DNA from: Geminicoccaceae bacterium
Lineage (GTDB): Bacteria > Pseudomonadota > Alphaproteobacteria > Geminicoccales > Geminicoccaceae
Reading direction: 5' to 3'
Assembly: GCA_028285265.1 (NCBI GenBank)
Contig: JANQPX010000055.1
Span: 111,100-175,099 of the forward strand
DNA length: 64,000 bases
Shown here: piece by piece, positions 17,372 to 26,586 of the stretch
Numbering within the stretch: position 1 is the first letter of the stretch
Layout of the letters: every line of letters begins with the position of its first letter
Notes under the pieces: model-generated
Database searches by the model: none
Told to the model about the DNA's origin: nothing
Seen by the model: only the letters and a program-made list of their open reading frames with translations
Made by a program: the position numbers and the translations under genes

Positions 17372-18448
17372 TTACTGTATTGCGACGACTTCGACGCGGC
17401 GATTGATGGCACGACCGACCAATGTCGTTTGGTCTGAGCCCGCAATAGGCCTAGACTTTCCAAAGCCGACGGCGTCAAGGCGTGCTGCATCGACGCCGAA
17501 CGATTGTACAAGATTGCTCATGACCGCAAGCGCTCGACGTTCCGACAAATCTTGGTTCCAAGCATCATCGCCGATCCAGTCCGTGTGCCCTTCGAGGCTC
17601 AATGCGAGTCGAGGGTTTTCCTGTAACAGCTCGGCAATAGCTTCTAACACAGGGGCCGAATCTGGCCGGATTGTTGCCTCACCAAAATCGAAATGTATCC
17701 CATAGAGAGGGGCACGCTCTCCTTTGGATAGGGCATCTAAGAGGCGTTCTTTAATCGGTCCACCCGATTCAATTCTCACGACCGTGACCGACAAACTTGA
17801 CGGCTCATGACGACCGGCAGAGTTGGCCTCCAGGCGAAGGATCACCGGATTAGCCCTGTTATCCAGTATGGCGAGACTCGCGTTGCAGTCTCCTAGCGTT
17901 GCACCATTTTCTTTCTCCGAAGCCGTCCCTTGTAGATCGGCGTAGATCACCGGAATAGGTCGCACGACGTCGTCAAAAATAAGCTCCAAGACGCCCTTGT
18001 CGCGCTTCAGCAATTGACCGCTGCAAAAGAGCTCTTCGTTCTCCGCGATGTACAGCGTGAAGTCGGCTGAGCCGGCATCATTGATTTTGTCCCAAATTCC
18101 TCTGGAGACCGACAATGCTGTCGACGATTGGTAGGTTGTATTATTAAGAAAATACGGCCAATAGCGCGCAGCTTCTGCAACTGCGTTCTCGGAGATCGTC
18201 AGGTTCCAATAGCCCGATGTGACATCTGAAGAATACTGTATTTGTCGATCCGGATGAGCTTTTAGGATGCGTTTATAGGATTGAAAATCCGATTCTTGGT
18301 GACTTCTCGTGATGGCCGTTACGATGAGGGCTCCATCTTTCAAGGTGAAATCATCATCATCGTTTGCAGATGCGGGCGTCGTGCTTGACCAAACGACTGT
18401 CATGGATGCGATGATAAACCTGGATATCCCGAGCACCGACTGATGCAT
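17372..18448 (-). CDS. OmpA-family peptidoglycan-associated protein
   Basis: A 358-residue exported protein. A signal peptide ends near STTPASAND. Residues about 30-240 form an unrecognised domain with several Cys and beta strands. The last 110 residues are an OmpA/MotB peptidoglycan-binding domain: IHFDFGEATIRPDSAPVLEA, LEGHTDWIGDDAWNQDLSER and GFGKSRPI contain the family's conserved positions, including the NxxLSxxRA-like helix (QDLSERRA). Such proteins tether outer-membrane or periplasmic complexes to the wall. GGAGG precedes the ATG by 8 bases. No operon partner is evident. Confidence 0.85.
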   Translation of the reverse strand: MHQSVLGISRFIIASMTVVWSSTTPASANDDDDFTLKDGALIVTAITRSHQESDFQSYKRILKAHPDRQIQYSSDVTSGYWNLTISENAVAEAARYWPYFLNNTTYQSSTALSVSRGIWDKINDAGSADFTLYIAENEELFCSGQLLKRDKGVLELIFDDVVRPIPVIYADLQGTASEKENGATLGDCNASLAILDNRANPVILRLEANSAGRHEPSSLSVTVVRIESGGPIKERLLDALSKGERAPLYGIHFDFGEATIRPDSAPVLEAIAELLQENPRLALSLEGHTDWIGDDAWNQDLSERRALAVMSNLVQSFGVDAARLDAVGFGKSRPIAGSDQTTLVGRAINRRVEVVAIQ

Positions 18449-18844
18449 TCGTATCGCCTCCGGTCTCTTGTTCTTTCTAGCGGAACGACTCGTGTTTCAT
18501 AGTGGCTTCGGTACGGGCTTGGAAGTGCCTAGACGTCCATCGTTGGAGCAGGGCTATGCAATCGAGTTGGCTTGCTGCTTATCGGAAGTGGTCGTCCGTT
18601 CTGGTTCGCATCTTAAAACCGAATCGCGAAGCCGACATCATGGCTTACCGTCGCGAGATTTGACCTGATGGATGATGAGGCAAAGGTTGATCAAACCCCG
18701 ATTATTGCTGCCGGTGTTGACTATTGTTGGCTGATGGTTGCACCTGAATCTTGGTCGAGGTCGTGACGCGGGTTGTCGACAATCGGACAGAATGCGGTGC
18801 GCCGGCACTTGATTTGGTCGGTCTCAACTATTGTGTTGTCGGGT
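18449..18844. other. Gap without a gene; short palindrome only
   Basis: About 395 bases between the OmpA-family gene (minus strand, starts at 18448) and the end of the M24 peptidase gene. The promoter of the OmpA-family gene must be at its left side. TTGTCGACAA at 18773-18782 is a 10-bp palindrome of unknown meaning. No open frame here has a ribosome site or recognisable family. Confidence 0.4.
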
Positions 18845-20026
18845 CTACGTTATCACCGGCAGTTCTGAAGCGGCGCGATTGGTTAGCAATTCTGCGCCGC
18901 CCTTCCGTACCACGATGTTCTCCTCATGCACCATCATCAGTCCGTCGCCATAAGAGAGCGACGGCTCCAACGTCAGGACCATATTCTCTTTGAGCACTGT
19001 GCGATCGAAAGGCGCGTGTGACGGCTGTTCTGTCAACTGCATGCCAAGGCCGTGGCCTAAACGACCGACGTCGCCGCCGCTGTCGTCGATCTCGGTGATC
19101 ACCGCCCTCATCGCGTTGAACAGGTCGCAACAGGTGTTGCCTGGACGGGCAGCCGCCAGTCCAGCTTCTGTCGCACGCCAAAGCACATCATAGGCACGGC
19201 GCGCAGTATCGGTGGCGCGGGAAATGGCCCAGTTTCGATCAAAGTCGCAGAAGTAGCCGTCCCAGGTGCAGCCGGTATCCATCATCAACACATCACCTGC
19301 CTGCAAAGGCCGGCGCGATGGTGGCGAGATGACATCGTGATAGCCACCATCATCGGCGCCGCCGACGAGATAGGGAATGTCGTCGCATCCCAGCGTCAAC
19401 GCTGTGCAGCGGAAGGCACGGAACGTCTCTTCCAAGGGCTGCCCCTCAGCTACGAGCTCAGGCACACGCGAAAAAGCCTTGGAACCCAAGGCACAGATAT
19501 AGGAGAGCTTTTCGATCTCGGCTGGGGATTTGACCATCCGCAATCCCTGCACAATTGCAGTCGCATCAGCAAATTCGAGCCCGCGCAGTCCTGTGACCAA
19601 TCGCTCCCAATCATTGAGTGGCATACGTAACGATGTCTCGTGGCCTTTCAAGATACCGATTCGTGCTTTGATCTTGGCAAGCGGAGACAAGAGTTCGTTC
19701 AACAAACTAATGCCGTCGTCATGGGGGGCAGGGGCACTCCATGTGCGAATGTCATCGAGCCAGCTTTGCCGCATCAAAGCGGCGCCAATCTCGGGAATGA
19801 TGGCGACTGGCTTGCCATCAGCCGGGACGAACAGGAACCAGGGTCGTGTCGGGCTTTGCCAAAAGAGGGTGTGGAAGCCGCTGAAGTAGCGAACGTCTGG
19901 TTCGGTCATAAGCAAAATGCCGACAAGATCTGTCTCTGCCATCAAGGCTTGTGCATTCCTGGTACGCGTTTCGAACTCGGCGACGGGAAAGCCGCGTTTC
20001 GGCGCTTCAGGCTGCATTATATCCAT
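18845..20026 (-). CDS. M24 (pita-bread) family metallopeptidase/hydrolase
   Basis: A 393-residue creatinase/Xaa-Pro dipeptidase fold enzyme. The N-terminal creatinase-like domain precedes the catalytic domain, whose five metal ligands are visible: Asp250 and Asp261 in MMDTGCTWDGYFCDFDR, His325 in LGHGLG, Glu354 in TLEPS and a Glu near 368 in HEENI. Members cleave Xaa-Pro peptides, creatine, or ring-opened amides such as ectoine (DoeA); the substrate cannot be fixed here. It is divergent from a PLP enzyme with a perfect 17-bp palindrome just upstream of the start, so the two genes probably serve one pathway. Start 20026 or 20017. Confidence 0.85.
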   Translation of the reverse strand: MDIMQPEAPKRGFPVAEFETRTRNAQALMAETDLVGILLMTEPDVRYFSGFHTLFWQSPTRPWFLFVPADGKPVAIIPEIGAALMRQSWLDDIRTWSAPAPHDDGISLLNELLSPLAKIKARIGILKGHETSLRMPLNDWERLVTGLRGLEFADATAIVQGLRMVKSPAEIEKLSYICALGSKAFSRVPELVAEGQPLEETFRAFRCTALTLGCDDIPYLVGGADDGGYHDVISPPSRRPLQAGDVLMMDTGCTWDGYFCDFDRNWAISRATDTARRAYDVLWRATEAGLAAARPGNTCCDLFNAMRAVITEIDDSGGDVGRLGHGLGMQLTEQPSHAPFDRTVLKENMVLTLEPSLSYGDGLMMVHEENIVVRKGGAELLTNRAASELPVIT

Positions 20027-20036
20027 CCATCATCAT

Positions 20037-20053
20037 GTCTCGCATTGCGAGAC
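20037..20053. promoter_or_regulatory. Perfect 17-bp palindrome upstream of the M24 gene
   Basis: GTCTCGCATTGCGAGAC reads the same on both strands around a central base. It lies 11 bases before the M24 start codon, where a bound repressor would block transcription or initiation. No regulator gene is adjacent, so the binding protein is unknown. The gap to the PLP gene also holds TTTGTCCAAA and TTTTTGGACATTTGCG half-sites further right. Confidence 0.5.
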
Positions 20054-20380
20054 GACGCACAACGTCGGACCCCGGTAGGAAGACACAGGACTGTATCTCA
20101 AGATCGACCTTTGCCAAAAGGGCCTCGTTCCGGCAAGCGGCAGCTGGCAGCAACCAGTAATCGCACACGCGAAATACGCTACCAACCTAGGCTCGGCGCT
20201 TGACGTCTTGATGCCGCTCCAAAGTCCAAAAAGAGTCCACATATTTGTCCAAACCGACCTTTGACAAACCGCAAAAAGGCGTTGTCAGTTTCATCATCCT
20301 CTTTTTGGACATTTGCGAAATTCTCATCCGCATGCCAACGTTTCTAAAAGTCGGTGTCATTGGTTGGGGGGGAGGTCGTT

Positions 20381-21853
20381 ATGATCCCGGGATTGGAAAC
20401 CGACATAGTCGACCAGGAGGCGTATAATCGGAACGTCGAGCGCCTTCAGACGGTTGGACTCGCTCTGCCTCTAATCTCCGAGCTAGCAGATCCACCTGCT
20501 GAACTCGCCTCCAAGATGGTCGATATCTCGGACGTCGATCCTGACGCGCCAGATCCACGAAACCTCTTCCGAGTGCACTGGCATAACGGAGGCGATCGCA
20601 AGAGCCTCGTTGCCGTACCAGAGCATTTTGTCCTCCCTGAGGCTCTTACCGGTGTTAAGGCGAAAATTGTCGTTGCGCTGGGTGACCGGTTTCCAATGAT
20701 CCACACGCACAAAGTATTGGCCGCTTATGGCTGCCTTATCCCGCGACTGCTCTCCGGGGCATTCGATGCGACGAGGCATCGGGCGGTCTGGCCGTCGACA
20801 GGAAACTACTGCCGCGGTGGCGTCGCCATAGCGACTCTCTTGGGCTGTCGGTCTGTTGCCGTTCTTCCAGAAGGGATGAGTCAGGAGCGCTTTGACTGGC
20901 TAAATCGATGGTTGTCGGATTCCGCCGATATCTACCGCACGCCGGGAACCGAAAGTAATGTGAAAGAAATCTACGACGCCTGTCACGAACTGTCGAAAAC
21001 GCCTCAAAACCTGATCCTGAATCAGTTCGCCGAGTACGGAAACTACATCATCCATCGTGCTATCACCGGGCCTGCGATGGAGCGCGTCTTTGGTCATGTG
21101 AACGCCAATGGTCAACTGACGGCCCGCGCCTTTGTGGCATCAACTGGATCTGCGGGAACCCTTGCCGCCGGCGACTACCTGAAAACGGCACTAGGTACAG
21201 ATATCGGTGTGATCGAAGCTCTGGAATGCCCCACGCTCCTCTACAACGGATATGGCGAACACAATATTCAGGGCATCGGCGACAAACATGTGCCGCTGAT
21301 CCACAATGTCATGAATTCAGATTTTGTCATCGGCGTTTCGGATCGCGCGTCCGATGGGCTGAACATGGTCTTCAATACGACGGTAGGACGTCGCTATCTC
21401 GCCGACTACCGTGGTGTCGGACAAGAACCTATCTCGTTGCTCTCCGATTTGGGCCTATCAGCGATCGCCAATATTCTAGGCGCTATAAAATACGCCAAAT
21501 ACATGGATCTCGGCGCCAATGATGTTGTCCTGACCGTCGCGACGGATGGTGCCGCCATGTATCGGACCGAACTCGGCATCGCTGAGCAACGATATCACGC
21601 CGGAAAATTCGATCAGGTGCTGGCTGCAGAAACGTTTGGTCGCGCGATTTTGGGGGCAACGACCGATCACATGATCGAGCTGACCCGCTCCGATCGAGAA
21701 CGTGTTTTTAACTTAGGATACTATACGTGGGTGGAGCAGCAGGGCATCGATCTCGCCAGTTTTGATCAACGACGCGATCAATCCTTCTGGGATGACCTCA
21801 TGACGCTTGTGCCCGTCTGGGATGGCATGATCGAAAACGTCAATCGTGCATGA
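20381..21853 (+). CDS. PLP-dependent enzyme, fold type II (cysteine-synthase-like), long form
   Basis: A 490-residue tryptophan-synthase-beta-superfamily protein, much longer than cysteine synthase (about 310). The likely Schiff-base lysine is in FPMIHTHKVLAAYGCLIPRL, the substrate or cofactor asparagine loop is WPSTGNYCRGG, and a glycine-rich phosphate loop ASTGSAGTLAAGDYLK follows near residue 265. Start ATG 20381 is fixed by GGGGGGAGG six bases upstream; the GTG nine codons earlier is less likely. It is divergent from an M24 hydrolase, suggesting that the hydrolase frees an amino acid that this lyase or deaminase then attacks. The actual reaction is unknown. Confidence 0.7.
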   Translation: MIPGLETDIVDQEAYNRNVERLQTVGLALPLISELADPPAELASKMVDISDVDPDAPDPRNLFRVHWHNGGDRKSLVAVPEHFVLPEALTGVKAKIVVALGDRFPMIHTHKVLAAYGCLIPRLLSGAFDATRHRAVWPSTGNYCRGGVAIATLLGCRSVAVLPEGMSQERFDWLNRWLSDSADIYRTPGTESNVKEIYDACHELSKTPQNLILNQFAEYGNYIIHRAITGPAMERVFGHVNANGQLTARAFVASTGSAGTLAAGDYLKTALGTDIGVIEALECPTLLYNGYGEHNIQGIGDKHVPLIHNVMNSDFVIGVSDRASDGLNMVFNTTVGRRYLADYRGVGQEPISLLSDLGLSAIANILGAIKYAKYMDLGANDVVLTVATDGAAMYRTELGIAEQRYHAGKFDQVLAAETFGRAILGATTDHMIELTRSDRERVFNLGYYTWVEQQGIDLASFDQRRDQSFWDDLMTLVPVWDGMIENVNRA

Positions 21854-22122
21854 TTGTGGCAAGCGGGTCCGTCGAGCCGACGTTGGCAGCAAACCAAAAG
21901 ACGACGGCTAGCGTGGAACACCAAGCTTATCCTTATCACGCGCGATCCCCAAGGCATGCAACATGCAGATGACCTCCGTAGGATCGGCTCGCATTAGCCG
22001 AGATCTATCATCGCCTGGCCATGTCGATGTCGAACGTGATTCCGTGACGGACATGATTCATGGAGGTGGCAACTTCAGATGACTCGTAGGGTTCACGGCA
22101 GGAAGTGCCGAGGTTGTCATTA

Positions 22123-23448
22123 ATGGATTACAAGACAGATATTTTCCTGAACTTCGTCGATAGGAATCTCGAAAGGGAATTTCGAGAGGATATTGCGCAA
22201 TCACAAAAGCGCTACGTCCGGTTGGCTGCCGCGATCATGATGTCGATCTTAATTGTATTCGGCTTCGTCGACGACGCGCCCCTCGACGATCAACAGCAAC
22301 GCTATTTATTGCTTGTCCTTCGTTATCTCGTGGTTGTCCCGACATGCGCGGCCTTTATTGGCTTTACCTACACATCGCTCTACGAACGTTCTGCGCAATT
22401 ATCGGCCTTTGTGACGGTCCTAATCGTTGGGTCAGTTTGGCTTATGTTTTTGGCAGACGATGAATTTGATCAGTCCGTTTACTTTCTGCCACCACTGATC
22501 GAAGTCAATCTATGTGCACTCTTTTTTCTAGGTCTGCTTTTGCGCTACTCGCTGATTCTCTGTGGCATTTTTGCGGGGATTTATGGCTACATTCTGACAA
22601 GTCTTGAGTATCAAGACGATATTCTTTCTGGAGTTCTCGTCTCCGTTATTGTCATCAATGGCCTCTTAATCCTTTGCGCCTACCAGCGCGAAATGGTGAC
22701 GCGGGCACTCTTCATGAAGAATCGTGAGGAAAAGCGCGTTGCCCGAAGACATGCGCGTGACGATCAACGACAACTCAATTGGTTGCGCGGCCTCGCTACA
22801 TTTCTCCGACATGAAGTACGTCAGCCGGTCGCTCTGATCAGCTCGAGCCTCAACGTTATGGAAATGACGGACAAGAGCCCTGACACCAAGGTTCAACTAG
22901 CCAATGCTGAGACCGGCATTCAGCACGTCTGGAATCTGATTGATCGGGCGACCCGTGCGACTGATGCTGAAACCTTCGTTCGTCAAAGTCGGCCGGAGAT
23001 TATCGATCTCAGCACGGTGACGGCTGATGTTGTCGAAGGCTTTCGTCAAACCTACAACGGCGTGGATTTTCGGTGCGATTTGGAAGCGCAACCGACTATT
23101 TTCGCCGATCCAGCACTCATCCGTGAAGTCCTGGCCAATCTCCTCAGCAACGCGGCATCCTTTGCGGATGAGGGCAGCACAATCGTTGTGGTCCTCTGTC
23201 AAACGGTCGATCTGGCCAACCTCTCGGTCGTCAATCGAGGTCCGCTCATCGTTGGGGATCCCGAGGTTTACTTCGGGCCTTTCCGATCAACGCGCCTGGA
23301 AGACGGCGTTGATCATCAAGGATTGGGCCTATATTTGGTTCGGTTGGTGGCCGAACATTATGGTGGCACTGCCAAGCTCACCAATCTGTCTGATGGAGGA
23401 GGCGTCGAAGCGTTCATCAGTTTGCCAGTGGCTTCGACCGGACCCTAA
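22123..23448 (+). CDS. Membrane-bound sensor histidine kinase (orphan)
   Basis: A 441-residue histidine kinase. Residues about 30-200 hold six predicted membrane helices with short loops and no large periplasmic domain. After a short basic coiled linker, the H-box is FLRHEVRQPVALISSSLNVM, the N-box is REVLANLLSNAASFAD and the G-box is HQGLGLYLVRLVAEHYGG. The membrane module suggests sensing within the membrane. No response-regulator gene is adjacent. ATG at 22123 is preferred over a GTG at 22105, since CCGAGG stands 9 bases before it. Signal and partner are unknown. Confidence 0.85.
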   Translation: MDYKTDIFLNFVDRNLEREFREDIAQSQKRYVRLAAAIMMSILIVFGFVDDAPLDDQQQRYLLLVLRYLVVVPTCAAFIGFTYTSLYERSAQLSAFVTVLIVGSVWLMFLADDEFDQSVYFLPPLIEVNLCALFFLGLLLRYSLILCGIFAGIYGYILTSLEYQDDILSGVLVSVIVINGLLILCAYQREMVTRALFMKNREEKRVARRHARDDQRQLNWLRGLATFLRHEVRQPVALISSSLNVMEMTDKSPDTKVQLANAETGIQHVWNLIDRATRATDAETFVRQSRPEIIDLSTVTADVVEGFRQTYNGVDFRCDLEAQPTIFADPALIREVLANLLSNAASFADEGSTIVVVLCQTVDLANLSVVNRGPLIVGDPEVYFGPFRSTRLEDGVDHQGLGLYLVRLVAEHYGGTAKLTNLSDGGGVEAFISLPVASTGP

Positions 23449-23571
23449 CGGCATCGATTCGTTCATCATCTCGTGAAAGGGATGCTGCGAGATCGAAAAC
23501 GGGCCCGAAGCGGTCTCTCGGTCGCATCTAACGTGGCGAGACGCTTTCCTGCCAAAACCGAACGCTTACGC

Positions 23572-25647
23572 CTATGGCCATGTTTTCGCGACCATGGTGA
23601 GGACATCATACTGCGCGACCATCTCATCTTTCTGATTGGTCACCCGACAGTCCCAGCGCACCTCGCCGTGATTAGCGTTTTCACGCGGATTGATCGCTTT
23701 GCAGGTTAGGCGCACGGTCAGGCTATCGCCAAAATAGACAGGACCCATGAAGCGCAAGTTGTCGACGCCGTAGTTGGCCAGAACCGGGCCAGGATCGGGC
23801 TGAACGAATAGGCCTGCGGCGAAGGAGACAATGAGGTAGCCATGGGCGACCCGATCCTCGAAGAATGGATTGGCCTTGGCCGATTCGCTGTCCATATGGG
23901 CGTAAAATGTATCGCCGGTGAAGTGAGCGAAATGCTCGACATCCTCTTCGGTGATGGTTTTGGCCCCCGTCGTCAATTGATCGCCTACTCTGAGGTCGGC
24001 CAGTGACTTGTTGAAGGGGTGGGTATCGGTTCTTTGGTCGGCGCCTTCGCTCCATTGTCCAGTAACGGCCGTGAGCAGCTTGGGTGTGCCCTGAACCGCC
24101 GTTCGTTGCATAAAGTGCTTAACCCCGCGCATACCGCCCATTTCCTCGCCACCACCTGCGCGTCCGGGACCGCCATGCACCAGAGGTGCTAGCGGCGAAC
24201 CGTGGCCGGTGGACGATTTCGCGGACACTCGGTTCCCGATCAAGACCCGACCGTGGAAGGGCGCAAGACCAAGGACCAACGCCTCCGCGACCGCTTTGTC
24301 GTCGGTGAAAACCGAAGAGACCAAAGAGCCCTTGCCTTTGGCAGCGAGCGCGACGGCTTCGTCAACATCGTCATAAGGCATGACCGTCGCCACGGGGCCG
24401 AAAGGTTCAATCTCGTGCGGGGTTGATGCTGTCATCGGGTTCGCACAGCGCAACAGGATAGGGTTTAAGAATGCACCCTTTTCCGCATCGCCTGAAACCA
24501 GATGAACCGCCTCCACATCGCCGGACACGATCTCCGCATCCTGTTGCAACTCATGGATCTTGCCACGGACGCCGTTGCGGTCGTCGAGGCTGGCGAGTGC
24601 GCCCATGCGTGTCGCCTCATCATCAGGCAGACCAACCGCTGTCTTGGTAAGGGTTGCGGACAATGCACCGATCACGGCCTGCTCTTGCGCTTTCGGTACC
24701 ATGATCCGGCGAATGGCGGTGCATTTTTGGCCGGCCTTCACCGTCATCTCCCGGGCACACTCCTTTACGAAGAGATCGAATTCCGGTGTTCCGGCGATCG
24801 CATCCGGTCCAAGAATTGCGGCATTCAGGCTATCGGCCTCCATGGTGAAGCGAGTCGAGTTTTCGATCAGGGCAGGATGCGCGCGCAGGGTCCGTCCGGT
24901 TGCCGCCGAGCCTGTAAACGTGACGATATCTTGACCCGTGACGTGGTCTAGCAGGTCGCCGACGCCACCGCAGATCAACTGCAATGCCCCCTCTGGCAGG
25001 ATGTCCATCTCGTGGATATGGCGCACCATCAACTCTGTCAGATAGGCTGTCTGCGAGGCTGGCTTAACGATGCAGGGTACACCCGCGATCAGCGTCGGTG
25101 CGATCTTTTCCAGCATTCCCCAGATCGGAAAGTTGAAGGCATTGATATGAATGGCGACGCCGCGAAACGGTGTGAGGATGTGTTGCGCCGAAAAGCTATT
25201 GTCGCGGGAGAGGGGCTCAACGTCGCCTTCGACCAGGACTCGCCCATTTGGCAACTCTCGTCGTGCCTTTGAGGCAAAGGTGAGCAGCGTGCCGATCCCG
25301 CCCTCGATATCGATCCAGCTGTCCTTGCGTGTCGCACCGGTGGCAAAGCTCTCCTGATAAAAGTCCTCCTTGGCTTCCATCAGCTTTTGGCCAACCGCCT
25401 TCAGCATCAAGGCGCGTTCGTGAAAAGTCAGCTTATGCAATCCGGCACCGCCCCGATCACGTCCCCAGGCGATGGCACCTGCAAAGTCCAGCCCATCGGA
25501 GCTGATATGGGCCACGGTCTCGCCGGTCGCGGCGTGCTTGATTGCGCGGCCTTCGCCAGTGCCCGGGCGCCAGGCCCCAGCTACAAAGCTCTCGAGGCGG
25601 CGCGGCATCGTCATCGTGCCCATCTCAGCATCATCCTTTCTGATCAT
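23572..25647 (-). CDS. paaZ: PaaZ-type bifunctional aldehyde dehydrogenase/enoyl-CoA hydratase
   Basis: A 691-residue fusion. Residues about 15-530 are an aldehyde dehydrogenase with the catalytic Cys in VKAGQKCTAIRRIMVP and the general-base Glu in TRFTMEADSLNAA. Residues about 550-690 are a MaoC hot-dog hydratase with HFTGDTFYAHMD and FFEDRVAHGYLIVSFAAGLF. This matches PaaZ, which opens oxepin-CoA and oxidises the aldehyde formed in phenylacetate breakdown. The E. coli enzyme has 681 residues. No other paa genes are in the window. The start lies among three in-frame ATGs; 25647 has AAAGG five bases upstream. Confidence 0.88.
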   Translation of the reverse strand: MIRKDDAEMGTMTMPRRLESFVAGAWRPGTGEGRAIKHAATGETVAHISSDGLDFAGAIAWGRDRGGAGLHKLTFHERALMLKAVGQKLMEAKEDFYQESFATGATRKDSWIDIEGGIGTLLTFASKARRELPNGRVLVEGDVEPLSRDNSFSAQHILTPFRGVAIHINAFNFPIWGMLEKIAPTLIAGVPCIVKPASQTAYLTELMVRHIHEMDILPEGALQLICGGVGDLLDHVTGQDIVTFTGSAATGRTLRAHPALIENSTRFTMEADSLNAAILGPDAIAGTPEFDLFVKECAREMTVKAGQKCTAIRRIMVPKAQEQAVIGALSATLTKTAVGLPDDEATRMGALASLDDRNGVRGKIHELQQDAEIVSGDVEAVHLVSGDAEKGAFLNPILLRCANPMTASTPHEIEPFGPVATVMPYDDVDEAVALAAKGKGSLVSSVFTDDKAVAEALVLGLAPFHGRVLIGNRVSAKSSTGHGSPLAPLVHGGPGRAGGGEEMGGMRGVKHFMQRTAVQGTPKLLTAVTGQWSEGADQRTDTHPFNKSLADLRVGDQLTTGAKTITEEDVEHFAHFTGDTFYAHMDSESAKANPFFEDRVAHGYLIVSFAAGLFVQPDPGPVLANYGVDNLRFMGPVYFGDSLTVRLTCKAINPRENANHGEVRWDCRVTNQKDEMVAQYDVLTMVAKTWP

Positions 25648-25966
25648 GACGACCTTTGGCCGCTTGCACCAATTGTCGACGCTTCACGAAAACAGCGGCG
25701 TTATCACAAGAACCATAGACTATCGTTTTGTGGTCGCGAATGAAGCGTCTTGCATGAGCAAGAGATCAAGATTCCACAGGCTACATCAATCGAGCAATAA
25801 CCGCTGTCATCATCGACATAGCCCCAACGCTTGCTAAGCGGCTATTGGCTCGTCTTAGAGACAATCTGAAGGCGTTTGGGGCGGCGCCGCAAAAAGGAGG
25901 TTCAAACGTGTCTTTCTCAAAATCGACGGTCATAAGGGAAGAAAGGCGGCTGCTCCCAACCCGCTC
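25648..25966. other. Gap between paaZ and a broken gene
   Basis: About 320 bases that must include the paaZ promoter at the left side (transcribed leftwards). I see no open frame with support and no strong repeat. The right part runs into the 3' end of the decayed gene at 25967. Confidence 0.35.
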
Positions 25967-26521
25967 CTAGCCCCTGATGAACTTGACGCCGTTGATGAAC
26001 ACAATCTTCTTTTCCGATGATGAGAAAAAGATTGAGTTTTCGCGTTTGGAACCATCTTCAAAGACAAACTTGATATTGTTGTCCGTGATCTAATAGTTTC
26101 CCTTGGTGCTGTCCGAGTTTCCCGAGACTAAGGATAGATTCGCATCGGTCGTTGCGTTGCTGCTCGTCCCAACGGTGACGGACCCTCCGCTGGTTTCAGC
26201 AAATGTTCCGTCTTTGCCAAATGTCACAACGCTCCAGTCAGACGCGAAAAACTCTTTCGATCCGACAGAACTCGAAGAGACATTGAGTTGCTTGTAAGTC
26301 CTTTCCAATGTTTCGCTGGCTGATGGGTTTTCAAACATGAACCAATTTTCGTAAGTATTCCAATCGCCTGGAACGCCATCGCGATCATACCATCGAACTG
26401 AAAGCGCGTTTCCTTCTTTCTGCCACTGACCCCATTTGCCGATATCGTCTTGGCGGGATTTGTCGACATCAGAATCACCAAGATGAAGACGAGGAATCTC
26501 TTTGAATACCCAGCCGTTCAA
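25967..26521 (-). pseudogene. Gene broken by an in-frame TAG and lacking its 5' end
   Basis: The minus-strand frame from 26521 encodes about 143 residues (KWGQWQKEGNALSVRWYDRD, then Ser/Gly/Thr-rich strands) up to a TAG at 26092-26090. Reading through in the same frame gives 40 more sensible residues, including NNIKFVFEDGSKRENSIFFS and KKIVFINGVKFIRG, ending at TAG 25969-25967. The strand-rich pattern with a final ING-x-x-F motif is continuous across the stop, so the TAG is a nonsense mutation or a read-through codon. Upstream the frame closes at once (TAG) and has no normal start, so the N-terminus is also missing. Function unknown. Confidence 0.6.
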
Positions 26522-26586
26522 TGAATTTTTGCAACTCTATACATCCATGGTTGGTGTTTTCAAATCTTCGATTGCAACGCCTCATG

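Noticed and set aside
18773..18782. TTGTCGACAA palindrome
   Set aside because: A 10-bp palindrome in a gap downstream of two gene ends is expected by chance and has no clear target.
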